Shown here: positions 8,238-15,366 of the stretch, piece by piece
Numbering within the stretch: the first letter of the stretch is position 1
Layout of the letters: every line of letters starts with the position of its first letter
Assembly (NCBI GenBank): GCA_900544885.1
Contig: UQWU01000034.1
Coordinates: forward strand, 1 to 18,674
Length of the DNA: 18,674 bases
Direction: 5' to 3'
DNA from: an uncultured Phascolarctobacterium sp.
GTDB taxonomy: Bacteria; Bacillota; Negativicutes; Acidaminococcales; Acidaminococcaceae
Notes under the pieces: generated by a model
The model's input: the letters and a program-made list of their open reading frames with translations, nothing else
Database searches by the model: none
What the model was told of the DNA's origin: nothing
Translations under genes and position numbers: made by a program

Positions 8238-8269
8238 TGTTTGCTATTTAATCGAAAGAGGTAAAAAGC

Positions 8270-8956
8270 ATGATTTATTGTGTTGAAGATGAACAAAATA
8301 TTTGTGAATTAGAGGTTTACACTTTGCAATCCGTTGGTATGGAGGCCAAGGGCTGTGGCAGCGGTCAGGAATTATTTGCGGCTATGGAAAAGGAAGTACC
8401 TGAATTAATCGTTTTGGACATTATGTTGCCCGATGAGGATGGTATGAGTATCTTACGTCGTCTGCGTGCGGATAAGCGTTTTGCTAGTGTGCCCGTTATC
8501 ATGGCTACTGCTAAAGGGTCAGAATTTGATAAAGTTAAGGGCTTGGATTGGGGTGCTGATGACTATATTGCTAAACCCTTCGGTATGCTGGAAATGGTAG
8601 CACGTATCAAGGCTGTATTGCGTCGCTGCAATGCTCATGAGCCTGCTGTAGCGGAAAATGAAATTATCAGCGTCGGTAATTTAGTGGTTAATCCGTTAGA
8701 GCATAAGGTTTTGGTTGATGACCAAGAAGTAGTGCTGACCTTAAAGGAATACGAATTACTGAAAAAATTCTTGTTGAATCCGGGTATTGTTTTCTCCCGT
8801 GATAAATTGCTGAATGATATTTGGGGCTATGAATTCAGTGGTGAAACAAGAACTGTTGACGTACATATCCGTACATTGCGTCAGAAATTAGGAGATGCCG
8901 GCGAATTAATTGAAACCATTCGTGGTGTAGGTTATCGTATGGCTGCCAGTAAATGA
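8270..8956 (+). CDS. Response regulator, OmpR/PhoB family (PhoP-like)
   Basis: A 228-residue two-domain transcription factor. The receiver domain (1-115) has acidic pocket residues E6 and D7, phospho-acceptor D50 in VLDIMLPDEDG, T80 in MATAKG and K102 in AKPF. The first acidic position is E rather than the commoner D; this occurs in working regulators. The winged-helix output domain (about 130-225) has LTLKEYELLK, RTVDVHIRTLRQKLG and IRGVGYRM, typical of the PhoB/OmpR class. AGAGG (8257-8261) precedes the ATG by 8 nt. The stop overlaps the kinase start (ATGA), so both are made together and the kinase is almost certainly its partner. The PhoP/PhoB label rests on overall similarity, the kinase type and the repeats upstream; no phosphate-transport genes are adjacent, so the signal is not proven. 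Confidence 0.93.
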   Translation: MIYCVEDEQNICELEVYTLQSVGMEAKGCGSGQELFAAMEKEVPELIVLDIMLPDEDGMSILRRLRADKRFASVPVIMATAKGSEFDKVKGLDWGADDYIAKPFGMLEMVARIKAVLRRCNAHEPAVAENEIISVGNLVVNPLEHKVLVDDQEVVLTLKEYELLKKFLLNPGIVFSRDKLLNDIWGYEFSGETRTVDVHIRTLRQKLGDAGELIETIRGVGYRMAASK

Positions 8957-10674
8957 AGCAAAAGATTTTCCGCAGTCTTGTTTTACTAACAAGTTTATCA
9001 GTATTTTTAGTCATGTTGCTTTTTGCTTGGATAGCATATCATTATATTTTGCGTGATAGTTATGATAATTTAAAAAGGGAAGCCAATGTTTTAATTGCTT
9101 CGCAAAGAGATGGGGTTATTTCCATTTCCGATTTACGCAATTTACATATTGATGATCGCGTGACTATGATTGGCCCCGATGGGACTGCGTTATTTGACAA
9201 TTATGCCTCTTATGATAAGATGGAAAACCACTTTGAGCGTGAAGAAATCAAAGAGGCCATGACTGTTGGTGAAGGCTTTTCTAGTCGTGCTTCGGAAACT
9301 TTGGGGAAAGGTATTCTTTACTATGCAGTGAAGTTGCCCAATGGTAATATTTTACGTTTTTCTCGTACTAATGATGTAATCTTCCAACAGGCCAATTTAT
9401 TATTCGTTTATTTGATAGGTATTTTCCTATTAGTGTTAATAGGTGCGTTTATTGCTGCAAAATCTATCACTGATAAAGTTTTACGACCTTTGGAGCAGTT
9501 AGATTTGGAGAAGGCAACGGCTGATGCTGTTGATTATCCGGAGCTGCAACCGATTTTAAATTACTTCTCTTTACAGAAAGAGCGCTTGGGACGTGAAATG
9601 CGTCGCTATAAAAGCAAGAAACAGGAGTTAAAAGCGGTAAGTAATAATATGAATGAAGGTATGCTTTTTTTAGATACGCATTGGAATGTGGTATCGATTA
9701 ATAAAAGTGCAGTTAATTTTTTCGGCAAAGAAAAGCAATATCTATTGGGCTGTAATTTACTGTCTTTAGACGGTAGTGAAGAAGTACAACGATTATTAAA
9801 TGAAATTGCTACTAATGGTAAAGGAAGACTGATTTTAAATCGTGGTAGCAGTTATTTTCAATTAAATGGTAGTCGTATTGCCGATAAGGGTTTTGTACTC
9901 TTAATTATGGATGTTACTGAACGCACAGCATCGGAAAAGTTGCGTCGCGAATTTTCTGCTAACGTTTCGCATGAACTTAAAACACCCTTGCAATCAGTTT
10001 TGGGTTATTCAGAAATCATGCTTAGTGGTTTAGTGCGTCCGGAAGATACTAAACGCTTTTTGCAAAAAATTTATGATGAAGCGCAGAATTTATTACGCCT
10101 GATTGATGATATTATGAAATTATCCAAGTTGGATGAATTAAGTCACGATATGTTAGAAGAATTCAGCTTGCAGCAGATTGCCCAAAAAGCTATTTGCCGT
10201 TTACGTGATAAGGCAAAAAAACTAGAAGTAGAGCTGATTTTGGAAGATAACACAGCCAAGCCCGGTGTTATTTTAGGTATTTCCTCTTTGATGGAGGAAA
10301 TCTTTTTCAATCTGCTGGATAATGGCCTGAAGTATAATCGTGAGGGCGGTAATGTAACACTGAAAATTAGTGAATCAGAAAATAAATATACCGTTAGCAT
10401 TAAAGATACAGGTATAGGCATAGCTACAGAAGAGCTGCCACATATTTTTGAACGCTTCTATCGTGTTGACCGTAGTCGTCATAAAGCTGTCGAAGGTACA
10501 GGGTTAGGTTTATCCATTGTTAAACACGGTGTGCTTTTCCATGGCGGTACTGTACGTGTTTTCAGCACTATCGGCGAGGGTACTGAATTTGTACTGAAAT
10601 TCCCCAAGAAAAACTATATTCCCAAGGATGAAGTTGTGGAAGCGAATGCACAAGACAGATCTTCAAATATATGA
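8953..10674 (+). CDS. PhoR-type sensor histidine kinase
   Basis: A 573-residue membrane kinase. Order: TM1 (about 7-30); an extracytoplasmic sensor of about 115 residues with RVTMIGPDGTALFDN and MENHFEREEI, resembling the Cache-like sensor of Firmicutes PhoR proteins; TM2 (about 148-170); a HAMP-like linker (RPLEQLDL); a PAS domain (about 226-325); HisKA with SHELKTP and phospho-acceptor H340; and a HATPase domain with the N-box (LLDNGLKYN), DTGIGIA at 485-491, an F-box region (IFERFYR) and G-box GTGLGLS from about 514. All catalytic motifs are present, so it should autophosphorylate and act on the regulator encoded just upstream, with which it overlaps by 4 nt. The ligand is unknown; a phosphate-starvation role is plausible only by similarity. 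Confidence 0.93.
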   Translation: MKQKIFRSLVLLTSLSVFLVMLLFAWIAYHYILRDSYDNLKREANVLIASQRDGVISISDLRNLHIDDRVTMIGPDGTALFDNYASYDKMENHFEREEIKEAMTVGEGFSSRASETLGKGILYYAVKLPNGNILRFSRTNDVIFQQANLLFVYLIGIFLLVLIGAFIAAKSITDKVLRPLEQLDLEKATADAVDYPELQPILNYFSLQKERLGREMRRYKSKKQELKAVSNNMNEGMLFLDTHWNVVSINKSAVNFFGKEKQYLLGCNLLSLDGSEEVQRLLNEIATNGKGRLILNRGSSYFQLNGSRIADKGFVLLIMDVTERTASEKLRREFSANVSHELKTPLQSVLGYSEIMLSGLVRPEDTKRFLQKIYDEAQNLLRLIDDIMKLSKLDELSHDMLEEFSLQQIAQKAICRLRDKAKKLEVELILEDNTAKPGVILGISSLMEEIFFNLLDNGLKYNREGGNVTLKISESENKYTVSIKDTGIGIATEELPHIFERFYRVDRSRHKAVEGTGLGLSIVKHGVLFHGGTVRVFSTIGEGTEFVLKFPKKNYIPKDEVVEANAQDRSSNI

Positions 10675-10680
10675 TACAAT

Positions 10681-10715
10681 AAAAGCACCGATTGAATTGG
10701 TGCTTTTATTTTTTT
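10681..10715 (+). terminator. Intrinsic terminator after the two-component operon
   Basis: AAAAGCACC (10681-10689) pairs perfectly with GGTGCTTTT (10699-10707) around a 9-nt loop, then ATTTTTTT. It starts 6 nt after the kinase stop codon. The left A run and right T run could also let it work for minus-strand transcription, but no minus-strand gene ends here. Confidence 0.9.
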
Positions 10716-10725
10716 AACTCATATC

Positions 10726-10731
10726 TATAAT
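10726..10731 (+). promoter_or_regulatory. Candidate -10 for the ACT/UPF0210/nth operon
   Basis: A perfect TATAAT lies between the upstream terminator and the ACT-domain gene, 34 nt before the ATG. No convincing -35 is found: at 17 nt the sequence is CTTTTA, inside the terminator. A promoter is needed here because the terminator cuts the gene run off from the kinase. Confidence 0.4.
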
Positions 10732-10764
10732 GAGGGAAATTAGATAATTAAGGAGGCTTGTATC

Positions 10765-11034
10765 ATGCAAGTAGTTTTAACAATTGTAGGTAAAGACCAA
10801 GTAGGTATTACCGCTAAAGTAGCTAATGCTTTGGCCGGTATGAATATGAACATTATTAATATTAATCAAAACATTATGCAAGGCTTTTTTAATATGGTAT
10901 TAATCGCAGATATGTCCAAGGCTAATGTTACCTTGGCACAGGCACGTGAAAATATGGAAAATCTGGGCAAGGAAATGTGTCTTGATGTACGTCTGCAAAG
11001 TGAAGATATTTTCACTGCTATGCATCGTATTTAG
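10765..11034 (+). CDS. ACT-domain regulatory protein, UPF0237 family
   Basis: An 89-residue protein that is essentially one ACT domain (beta-alpha-beta-beta-alpha-beta). The opening VVLTIVGKDQVGITAKVANALAGMN is the usual GcvR-like ACT pattern, with the D-x-x-G-I ligand loop, and INQNIMQGFFNMVLIAD is diagnostic of the UPF0237 group. Such domains bind amino acids or other small molecules and control a partner protein. AGGAGG (10751-10756) is 8 nt before the ATG. The next gene, a UPF0210 protein, starts 9 nt after the stop; these two families are found side by side in many Firmicutes, so the ACT protein probably senses a ligand for the UPF0210 protein. The ligand and process are unknown. Confidence 0.9.
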   Translation: MQVVLTIVGKDQVGITAKVANALAGMNMNIININQNIMQGFFNMVLIADMSKANVTLAQARENMENLGKEMCLDVRLQSEDIFTAMHRI

Positions 11035-11043
11035 GAGGCTGCC

Positions 11044-12405
11044 ATGCTGTTCAATACTCAAGATATTTTAGAAACCAATAGTATGATTACCGAGCATAAT
11101 CTGGATGTACGCACCATCACCATGGGCATCAGCCTGCGTGACTGCTGTCATTCCGATATTAAGGTAACTGCAGAGAAAATTTATGATAAAATCTGTACTA
11201 AGGCAGAACGCTTAGTTAAAACTGGTGAGGATATCGAAAATGAATTAGGTGTGCCTATTATTCATAAGCGTATTTCCGTAACTCCGATTTCTATTGTCGG
11301 TGAAAGCTGCGACAGCAATGATTATGTACCTTTAGCACAAGCTTTGGATAAAGCAGGTAAAGCTGTAGGTGTTAACTTTATCGGCGGTTTCTCCGCTTTA
11401 GTGGACAAAGGCTATACTAAGGGTGATCGTAACCTGATTGCTGCTATTCCTGAAGCTTTGGCTGTTACTGATATTGTCTGCTCCTCCGTTAGTGTCGGTT
11501 CTACTAAATGCGGCATCAATATGGATGCTGTTAAGCAGATGGGTGAAGTGGTTAAGGCAACTGCTGCCCGTACTGCGGACCGCGATGCTATAGGTTGTGC
11601 CAAATTAGTTATTTTCTGTAATGCTGTACCTGATAATCCGTTTATGGCAGGTGCTTTTCTCGGTGTAACCGAGCCTGAGTGTGTTATTAATGTTGGCGTC
11701 AGCGGTCCCGGAGTGGTTAAGCACGCTTTAGAGCAGGTAAAAAATGGCGATATCGGTATGGTTGCAGAAACCATTAAACGTACTGCTTTCAAGATTACCC
11801 GCGTAGGTCAATTAGTAGCTCAAGAGGCTGCCCGTCGTTTAAATACCCAGTTCGGTATTATCGATTTGTCCTTAGCACCGACACCGGCTATCGGCGACTC
11901 TGTTGCACATATTCTGGAGGAAATCGGCTTGGAGAGTTGTGGCGGCCCGGGTACTACTGCTACTTTGGCTATGCTGAATGACGCTGTTAAAAAAGGCGGT
12001 CTGATGGCTTCTAGCTATGTCGGCGGCTTGAGTGGTGCCTTTATTCCTGTAAGTGAAGATGCAGGTATGATTGCTGCAGTGGAACGTGGCAGCCTGTGCT
12101 TAGAAAAATTGGAAGCTATGACCTGCGTATGTTCCGTAGGTTTAGATATGATTGCTGTGCCTGGTAGCACTACTGCCAGCACTATTTCTGCAATTATTGC
12201 CGATGAAGCTGCTATCGGTATGATTAATAATAAAACTACTGCTGTCCGCTTAATCCCTGTGCCTGGTAAAGGTGTGGGCGAGAGTGTAGAATTCGGCGGC
12301 TTATTAGGCTATGCTCCGATTATGCGCGTCAATGAGTTCAGTGCTGAAAAATTCATCAACCGCGGCGGACGCATTCCTGCACCGGTAAGGAGTCTGACCA
12401 ACTAA
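11044..12405 (+). CDS. UPF0210 / DUF711 protein with pyruvate formate-lyase-like fold
   Basis: A 453-residue member of the UPF0210 (PFL-like, DUF711) family. Strongly conserved blocks include DVRTITMGISL, RISVTPISIVGE, VNFIGGFSALVDKGY, DNPFMAGAF, NVGVSGPGVVK, APTPAIGDSVA, GGLSGAFIPVSEDAGM, CSVGLDMIAVPG and the C-terminal NRGGRIPAP. Although the family fold resembles pyruvate formate-lyase, there is no RVxGY glycyl-radical motif near the C-terminus, so it is not a glycyl-radical enzyme of the known type. Adjacent cysteines C34-C35 (DCCHSD) stand near the N-terminus; my recollection is that only the first is widely kept. The biochemical function is unknown to me. AGGAGG overlaps the ACT-gene stop codon, 5 nt before the start, and the TAA shares its last A with the nth ATG, so the ACT, UPF0210 and nth genes are translationally linked. 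Confidence 0.92.
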   Translation: MLFNTQDILETNSMITEHNLDVRTITMGISLRDCCHSDIKVTAEKIYDKICTKAERLVKTGEDIENELGVPIIHKRISVTPISIVGESCDSNDYVPLAQALDKAGKAVGVNFIGGFSALVDKGYTKGDRNLIAAIPEALAVTDIVCSSVSVGSTKCGINMDAVKQMGEVVKATAARTADRDAIGCAKLVIFCNAVPDNPFMAGAFLGVTEPECVINVGVSGPGVVKHALEQVKNGDIGMVAETIKRTAFKITRVGQLVAQEAARRLNTQFGIIDLSLAPTPAIGDSVAHILEEIGLESCGGPGTTATLAMLNDAVKKGGLMASSYVGGLSGAFIPVSEDAGMIAAVERGSLCLEKLEAMTCVCSVGLDMIAVPGSTTASTISAIIADEAAIGMINNKTTAVRLIPVPGKGVGESVEFGGLLGYAPIMRVNEFSAEKFINRGGRIPAPVRSLTN

Positions 12406-13040
12406 TGCTACGTAAAGCACAGCGAGAAGCTGTTTTAAAGATTTTGGAGGATACCTATAAGGGTACAAAAACGGCTTTGAATTACAATTCTCCTTTTGAA
12501 TTATTAATTGCTGTTATTTTGTCTGCCCAATGTACAGATGAACGTGTTAATGTGATTACTGCCCGTCTGTTTCCGCGTCTGAATACGCCGGAGAAAATGG
12601 GAGCGTTGACCCAAGAGCAGATGGAAGAGGAAATCCGTGACTGCGGTCTATATCATGCTAAAGCGAAAAACATCCTCGGCACTTGTCATATGTTGGTAGA
12701 AAAATTTCATAGCACGATTCCCAGTGATATCAAAACTATGATGGAGCTGCCTGGTGTAGGTCAGAAAACAGCTAATGTTGTGGCCAGCATTATTTATAAT
12801 GTTCCTGCTATTGCTGTGGATACTCATGTTTTCCGTGTTTCACATCGTTTAGGACTGGCCAAGGGTGCTGACCCTTTGGCAACGGAAAAGGAGCTGCAAA
12901 AGGCTATTCCTATGGAAAAATGGAGCGATGCCCATCATTGGTTCATTTGGCATGGACGCAAAATCTGCAAAGCGCGTAAACCCTTATGTAAGGAATGTCC
13001 GTTGCTGGCAGAGTGTCCTTTTAAAGAAAAGAATTTATAA
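12405..13040 (+). CDS. nth: Endonuclease III (DNA glycosylase / AP lyase)
   Basis: A 211-residue bifunctional glycosylase that removes oxidised pyrimidines and nicks the abasic site by beta-elimination. Visible are the helix-hairpin-helix ELPGVGQKTAN with catalytic K121, the VDTHVFRVSHRLGL motif with catalytic D139, and the C-terminal [4Fe-4S] ligand pattern C-x6-C-x2-C-x5-C (CKARKPLCKECPLLAEC). LSAQCTDERVN near residue 45 is the usual substrate-pocket motif. Length equals that of E. coli Nth. The ATG shares one base with the stop of the UPF0210 gene, and AAGGAG (12387-12392) lies 12 nt upstream, slightly far, so re-initiation after the upstream gene probably contributes. A DEDDh exonuclease follows closely. 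Confidence 0.97.
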   Translation: MLRKAQREAVLKILEDTYKGTKTALNYNSPFELLIAVILSAQCTDERVNVITARLFPRLNTPEKMGALTQEQMEEEIRDCGLYHAKAKNILGTCHMLVEKFHSTIPSDIKTMMELPGVGQKTANVVASIIYNVPAIAVDTHVFRVSHRLGLAKGADPLATEKELQKAIPMEKWSDAHHWFIWHGRKICKARKPLCKECPLLAECPFKEKNL

Positions 13041-13065
13041 AATGCCGTAATTGGAGATGTTGGTT

Positions 13066-13695
13066 TTGCGTAATTATTTATTGGTTGATTTTGAATTTAC
13101 TACTTATACCCGTCCTGTAGGCAGACCGAGAGGCTTTTTCTCTGAAATTATCGAAATCGGTGCTGTATTGTTAAACGGTGAGGATTTTGCGGAAATGAGC
13201 CGTTACCAGAACTTTGTCAAGCCGCAGTTTTATCCTAAGCAGGCTCAAGCCTCTCTTGATTTCTGCATGATTACTGCTGCTGATATGAAGACGGCAATTA
13301 CTTTTCCGGAAATGGTCGAGGCCTTAGGAAAGATGTATGTGCCTGGAGAAACTTATTTTGTAGCTTGGGGCGACAGTGATTATAAGGTATTGGACACGGC
13401 CTGCCAACGCTATAAAGTAGAAAATCCTATTCAATTTGAAGATTATCTTGATTTAGCAGAGGCTTATAAGCTAATGAAGGGTGATGATTATACTACTGGT
13501 CTGAAAGCTGCTACAGTGGAGCAAGAAGTAGATACTGCCGGCTTATGGCATACTGCTTTTGATGATGCTAATAATACCGGTAAGCTGATGAAAAAATTAG
13601 TGGAAAATGGTTGGCAACCGGAAACTTATTTTCAGGCTAAAGCGGAATTAGAAGCAGAAGAGGCTGCTAAGCCGAAAAATCATTGCAGATACTAA
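13066..13695 (+). CDS. DEDDh 3'-5' exonuclease (RNase T/DnaQ fold, KapD-like)
   Basis: The protein has about 209 residues with the DnaQ/RNase T exonuclease fold. Motif ExoI is VDFEFTT (D8, E10); ExoII lies around WGDSDYKVLD; ExoIIIe is HTAFDDA with H162 and D167, giving the DEDDh class. Such enzymes trim 3' ends of DNA or RNA; the substrate cannot be told. The start is uncertain: the frame can open at TTG 13051, ATG 13057, TTG 13060 or TTG 13066. I chose 13066 because GGAG (13053-13056) lies 9 nt before it, while the earlier starts lack a well-spaced ribosome binding site, and a protein beginning M-R-N-Y-L-L-V-D-F-E fits the family. It follows nth by about 25 nt and is probably in the same operon. 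Confidence 0.85.
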   Translation: MRNYLLVDFEFTTYTRPVGRPRGFFSEIIEIGAVLLNGEDFAEMSRYQNFVKPQFYPKQAQASLDFCMITAADMKTAITFPEMVEALGKMYVPGETYFVAWGDSDYKVLDTACQRYKVENPIQFEDYLDLAEAYKLMKGDDYTTGLKAATVEQEVDTAGLWHTAFDDANNTGKLMKKLVENGWQPETYFQAKAELEAEEAAKPKNHCRY

Positions 13696-13741
13696 ATTCT
13701 ATTAGGATACAAGCTAAAAAAAGTGTATAATGTTGTGTTTT

Positions 13742-13785
13742 GACCTGTAAGGGAACTTATCCTTTGCAGGTCTTTCTGTTTGTTT
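13742..13785 (+). terminator. Hairpin terminator after the nth-exonuclease operon
   Basis: A 13-bp stem, GACCTGTAAGGGA (13742-13754) with TCCTTTGCAGGTC (13760-13772), including two G-U pairs, closes a 5-nt loop. It is followed by the T-rich stretch TTTCTGTTTGTTT. The T run is interrupted, so termination may be partial. A TATAAT at 13726-13731 lies just upstream but has no -35. Confidence 0.65.
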
Positions 13786-13812
13786 GCCCGGAAAAATGAC
13801 AAGTAGCAGGTG

Positions 13813-13850
13813 AAAAAGAAAAAGCGCAACAGTTTTGGTACTGCTGCGCT
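13813..13850 (-). terminator. Intrinsic terminator after pgi
   Basis: On the minus strand AGCGCAGCAG (13850-13841) pairs with CTGTTGCGCT (13832-13823), one G-U included, around an 8-nt loop, then TTTTCTTTTT. It closes the helicase-pgi operon and faces the plus-strand hairpin about 30 nt away. Confidence 0.88.
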
Positions 13851-13857
13851 AGATAAA

Positions 13858-15330
13858 TCAAAGGATACTTCTTACTGCTTTGTGCTGTTTTTTTTCTTTT
13901 AGCTTATCCTTCATAAAGCGTTTATAAACCTCTACGCCGGGCTGATCATAAGCATCGACGTTGGCAAATTCGCCTTCATAGGCAACGCTGAGCATGAAGA
14001 AATACATTAACTGCCCCAGATAATATTCATTTAGCTTGGGCAGGGTGAATGTTGCATTATAGCGGTTATCGCTGTTTAAAGCATCTGCGTTGGCTTCTAA
14101 AGCTGTATTCAGAGCCATATTCATATTCATACCCTCGTAGGGGGCGAAAAAGTTCATTTCAGGGAAAGGATTATGCAGAACAGCTTCTTCCTCCGGGTCA
14201 GCGATTTTCAGGAATTGGATGACTTTATTAAGACGACCTTCCTGATGCTGCTGGGTTTGGGCGTGCATATCAGTAGTACCGACAGCAACGATAGGTGTTC
14301 TGCCGTAATTAACGATATGACCGTCACGGTCGAAACGTTTGCCTAAGGATTCGGCTAGTAATTGTACATACCATTCGCTAAGTGATTTCAGATGCATACT
14401 GTAAGGCATAAAAACTTCTATGTCACGTCCGTCTAAATAGGCTATATATTTGACTAAGGCGTTGAGCAGGGCAGGGTTTTCCTCCAGCTCTGCCTGACGG
14501 CAGTAATTATCCATTTCACGGGCACCGCGAAGAAATTCTTCAATATCACTGCCTAAGGCAGCCATGGTAATCAAGCCGGGATCAGTCATAACGCTGAAGC
14601 GTCCGCCGATACCCTCTTTGATATCAAATTTCCACCAGTTGAATTTATTGGCTAAATGTAATAGTGGTGCTTTACTTTCATCGGCCTGAAGATCAGTAAC
14701 AACGGTACATTCTAAATCAATGGCAGGATTTTTTTCCATACGGTAATAAAAATAGGTAAAGGCGGAAATAGTTTCCAGAGTTGTACCTGATTTAGAAATA
14801 GGTGCTAGCATAACCTTTAATTGACGTTGTTGCTGTACAGCCATTTCAGCCAGACATTTGATTTCGTAGGCCAGACTGTTGCAGTCTACCGGGTCTAGAT
14901 TATTACCGGAAAAGTAGATGCGTGGATGACCTTGACGGACAATATGGTTGGAGTTCCAATAATAACCGCCGAAGGCATCAAAAAGAACCTTGCTGCCTAA
15001 ATAGGAGCCGCCTACGCCTAAAAAGATGACTACATCCTTCTGTTGCAGATATTTACCGTATTTATAAAGCTTGATGATGGAGTCTTCCGTATTAGGATTA
15101 TCATCAGCAATATAGGGCATACGCGGAAAATATACATGCTCAGGAGTACCATCTTTGGAGAGATGGTTTTTGGAGGTACCTGTTACGCGAATGCTTTGGA
15201 TTGCTTTTTCGGCAGCAGCACCACGGGTATGAAGCTCTTGGGCTATTTTGTCAGCATCTAAACGTTTAGTGCCGAACATATTGGTGAAATCAAAAACCAG
15301 GCCGCTGGGCATGGTTATTTTTTCTTTCAA
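13858..15330 (-). CDS. pgi: Glucose-6-phosphate isomerase
   Basis: The protein has about 490 residues and interconverts glucose-6-phosphate and fructose-6-phosphate in glycolysis and gluconeogenesis. Visible motifs are FLGVGGSYLGSK, the phosphate-binding SKSGTT, the PGI signature GIGGRFSVMTDPG and the active-site region around TQQHQEGRLNKV. Length fits the shorter bacterial form. The start is ambiguous. The frame opens at GTG 15339, but AGGAG (15345-15341) is then only 1 nt away. TTG 15330, 10 nt after AGGAG, is my choice. ATG 15312 (MPSGLVFDFTNMF) is also possible. The best-spaced ATG (15335) is out of frame and stops after two codons. The gene lies downstream of a DEAD-box helicase on the same strand, about 30 nt apart, and ends at a shared terminator. 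Confidence 0.95.
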   Translation of the reverse strand: MKEKITMPSGLVFDFTNMFGTKRLDADKIAQELHTRGAAAEKAIQSIRVTGTSKNHLSKDGTPEHVYFPRMPYIADDNPNTEDSIIKLYKYGKYLQQKDVVIFLGVGGSYLGSKVLFDAFGGYYWNSNHIVRQGHPRIYFSGNNLDPVDCNSLAYEIKCLAEMAVQQQRQLKVMLAPISKSGTTLETISAFTYFYYRMEKNPAIDLECTVVTDLQADESKAPLLHLANKFNWWKFDIKEGIGGRFSVMTDPGLITMAALGSDIEEFLRGAREMDNYCRQAELEENPALLNALVKYIAYLDGRDIEVFMPYSMHLKSLSEWYVQLLAESLGKRFDRDGHIVNYGRTPIVAVGTTDMHAQTQQHQEGRLNKVIQFLKIADPEEEAVLHNPFPEMNFFAPYEGMNMNMALNTALEANADALNSDNRYNATFTLPKLNEYYLGQLMYFFMLSVAYEGEFANVDAYDQPGVEVYKRFMKDKLKEKKQHKAVRSIL

Positions 15331-15366
15331 GACATACACTCTCCTGTCAAATTTATTTTCGCAAAG

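Noticed and set aside
8000..8251. An 83-codon frame overlapping rubredoxin and the regulator leader
   Set aside because: It overlaps the certain rubredoxin gene in another frame, crosses a terminator and has no family-like content.
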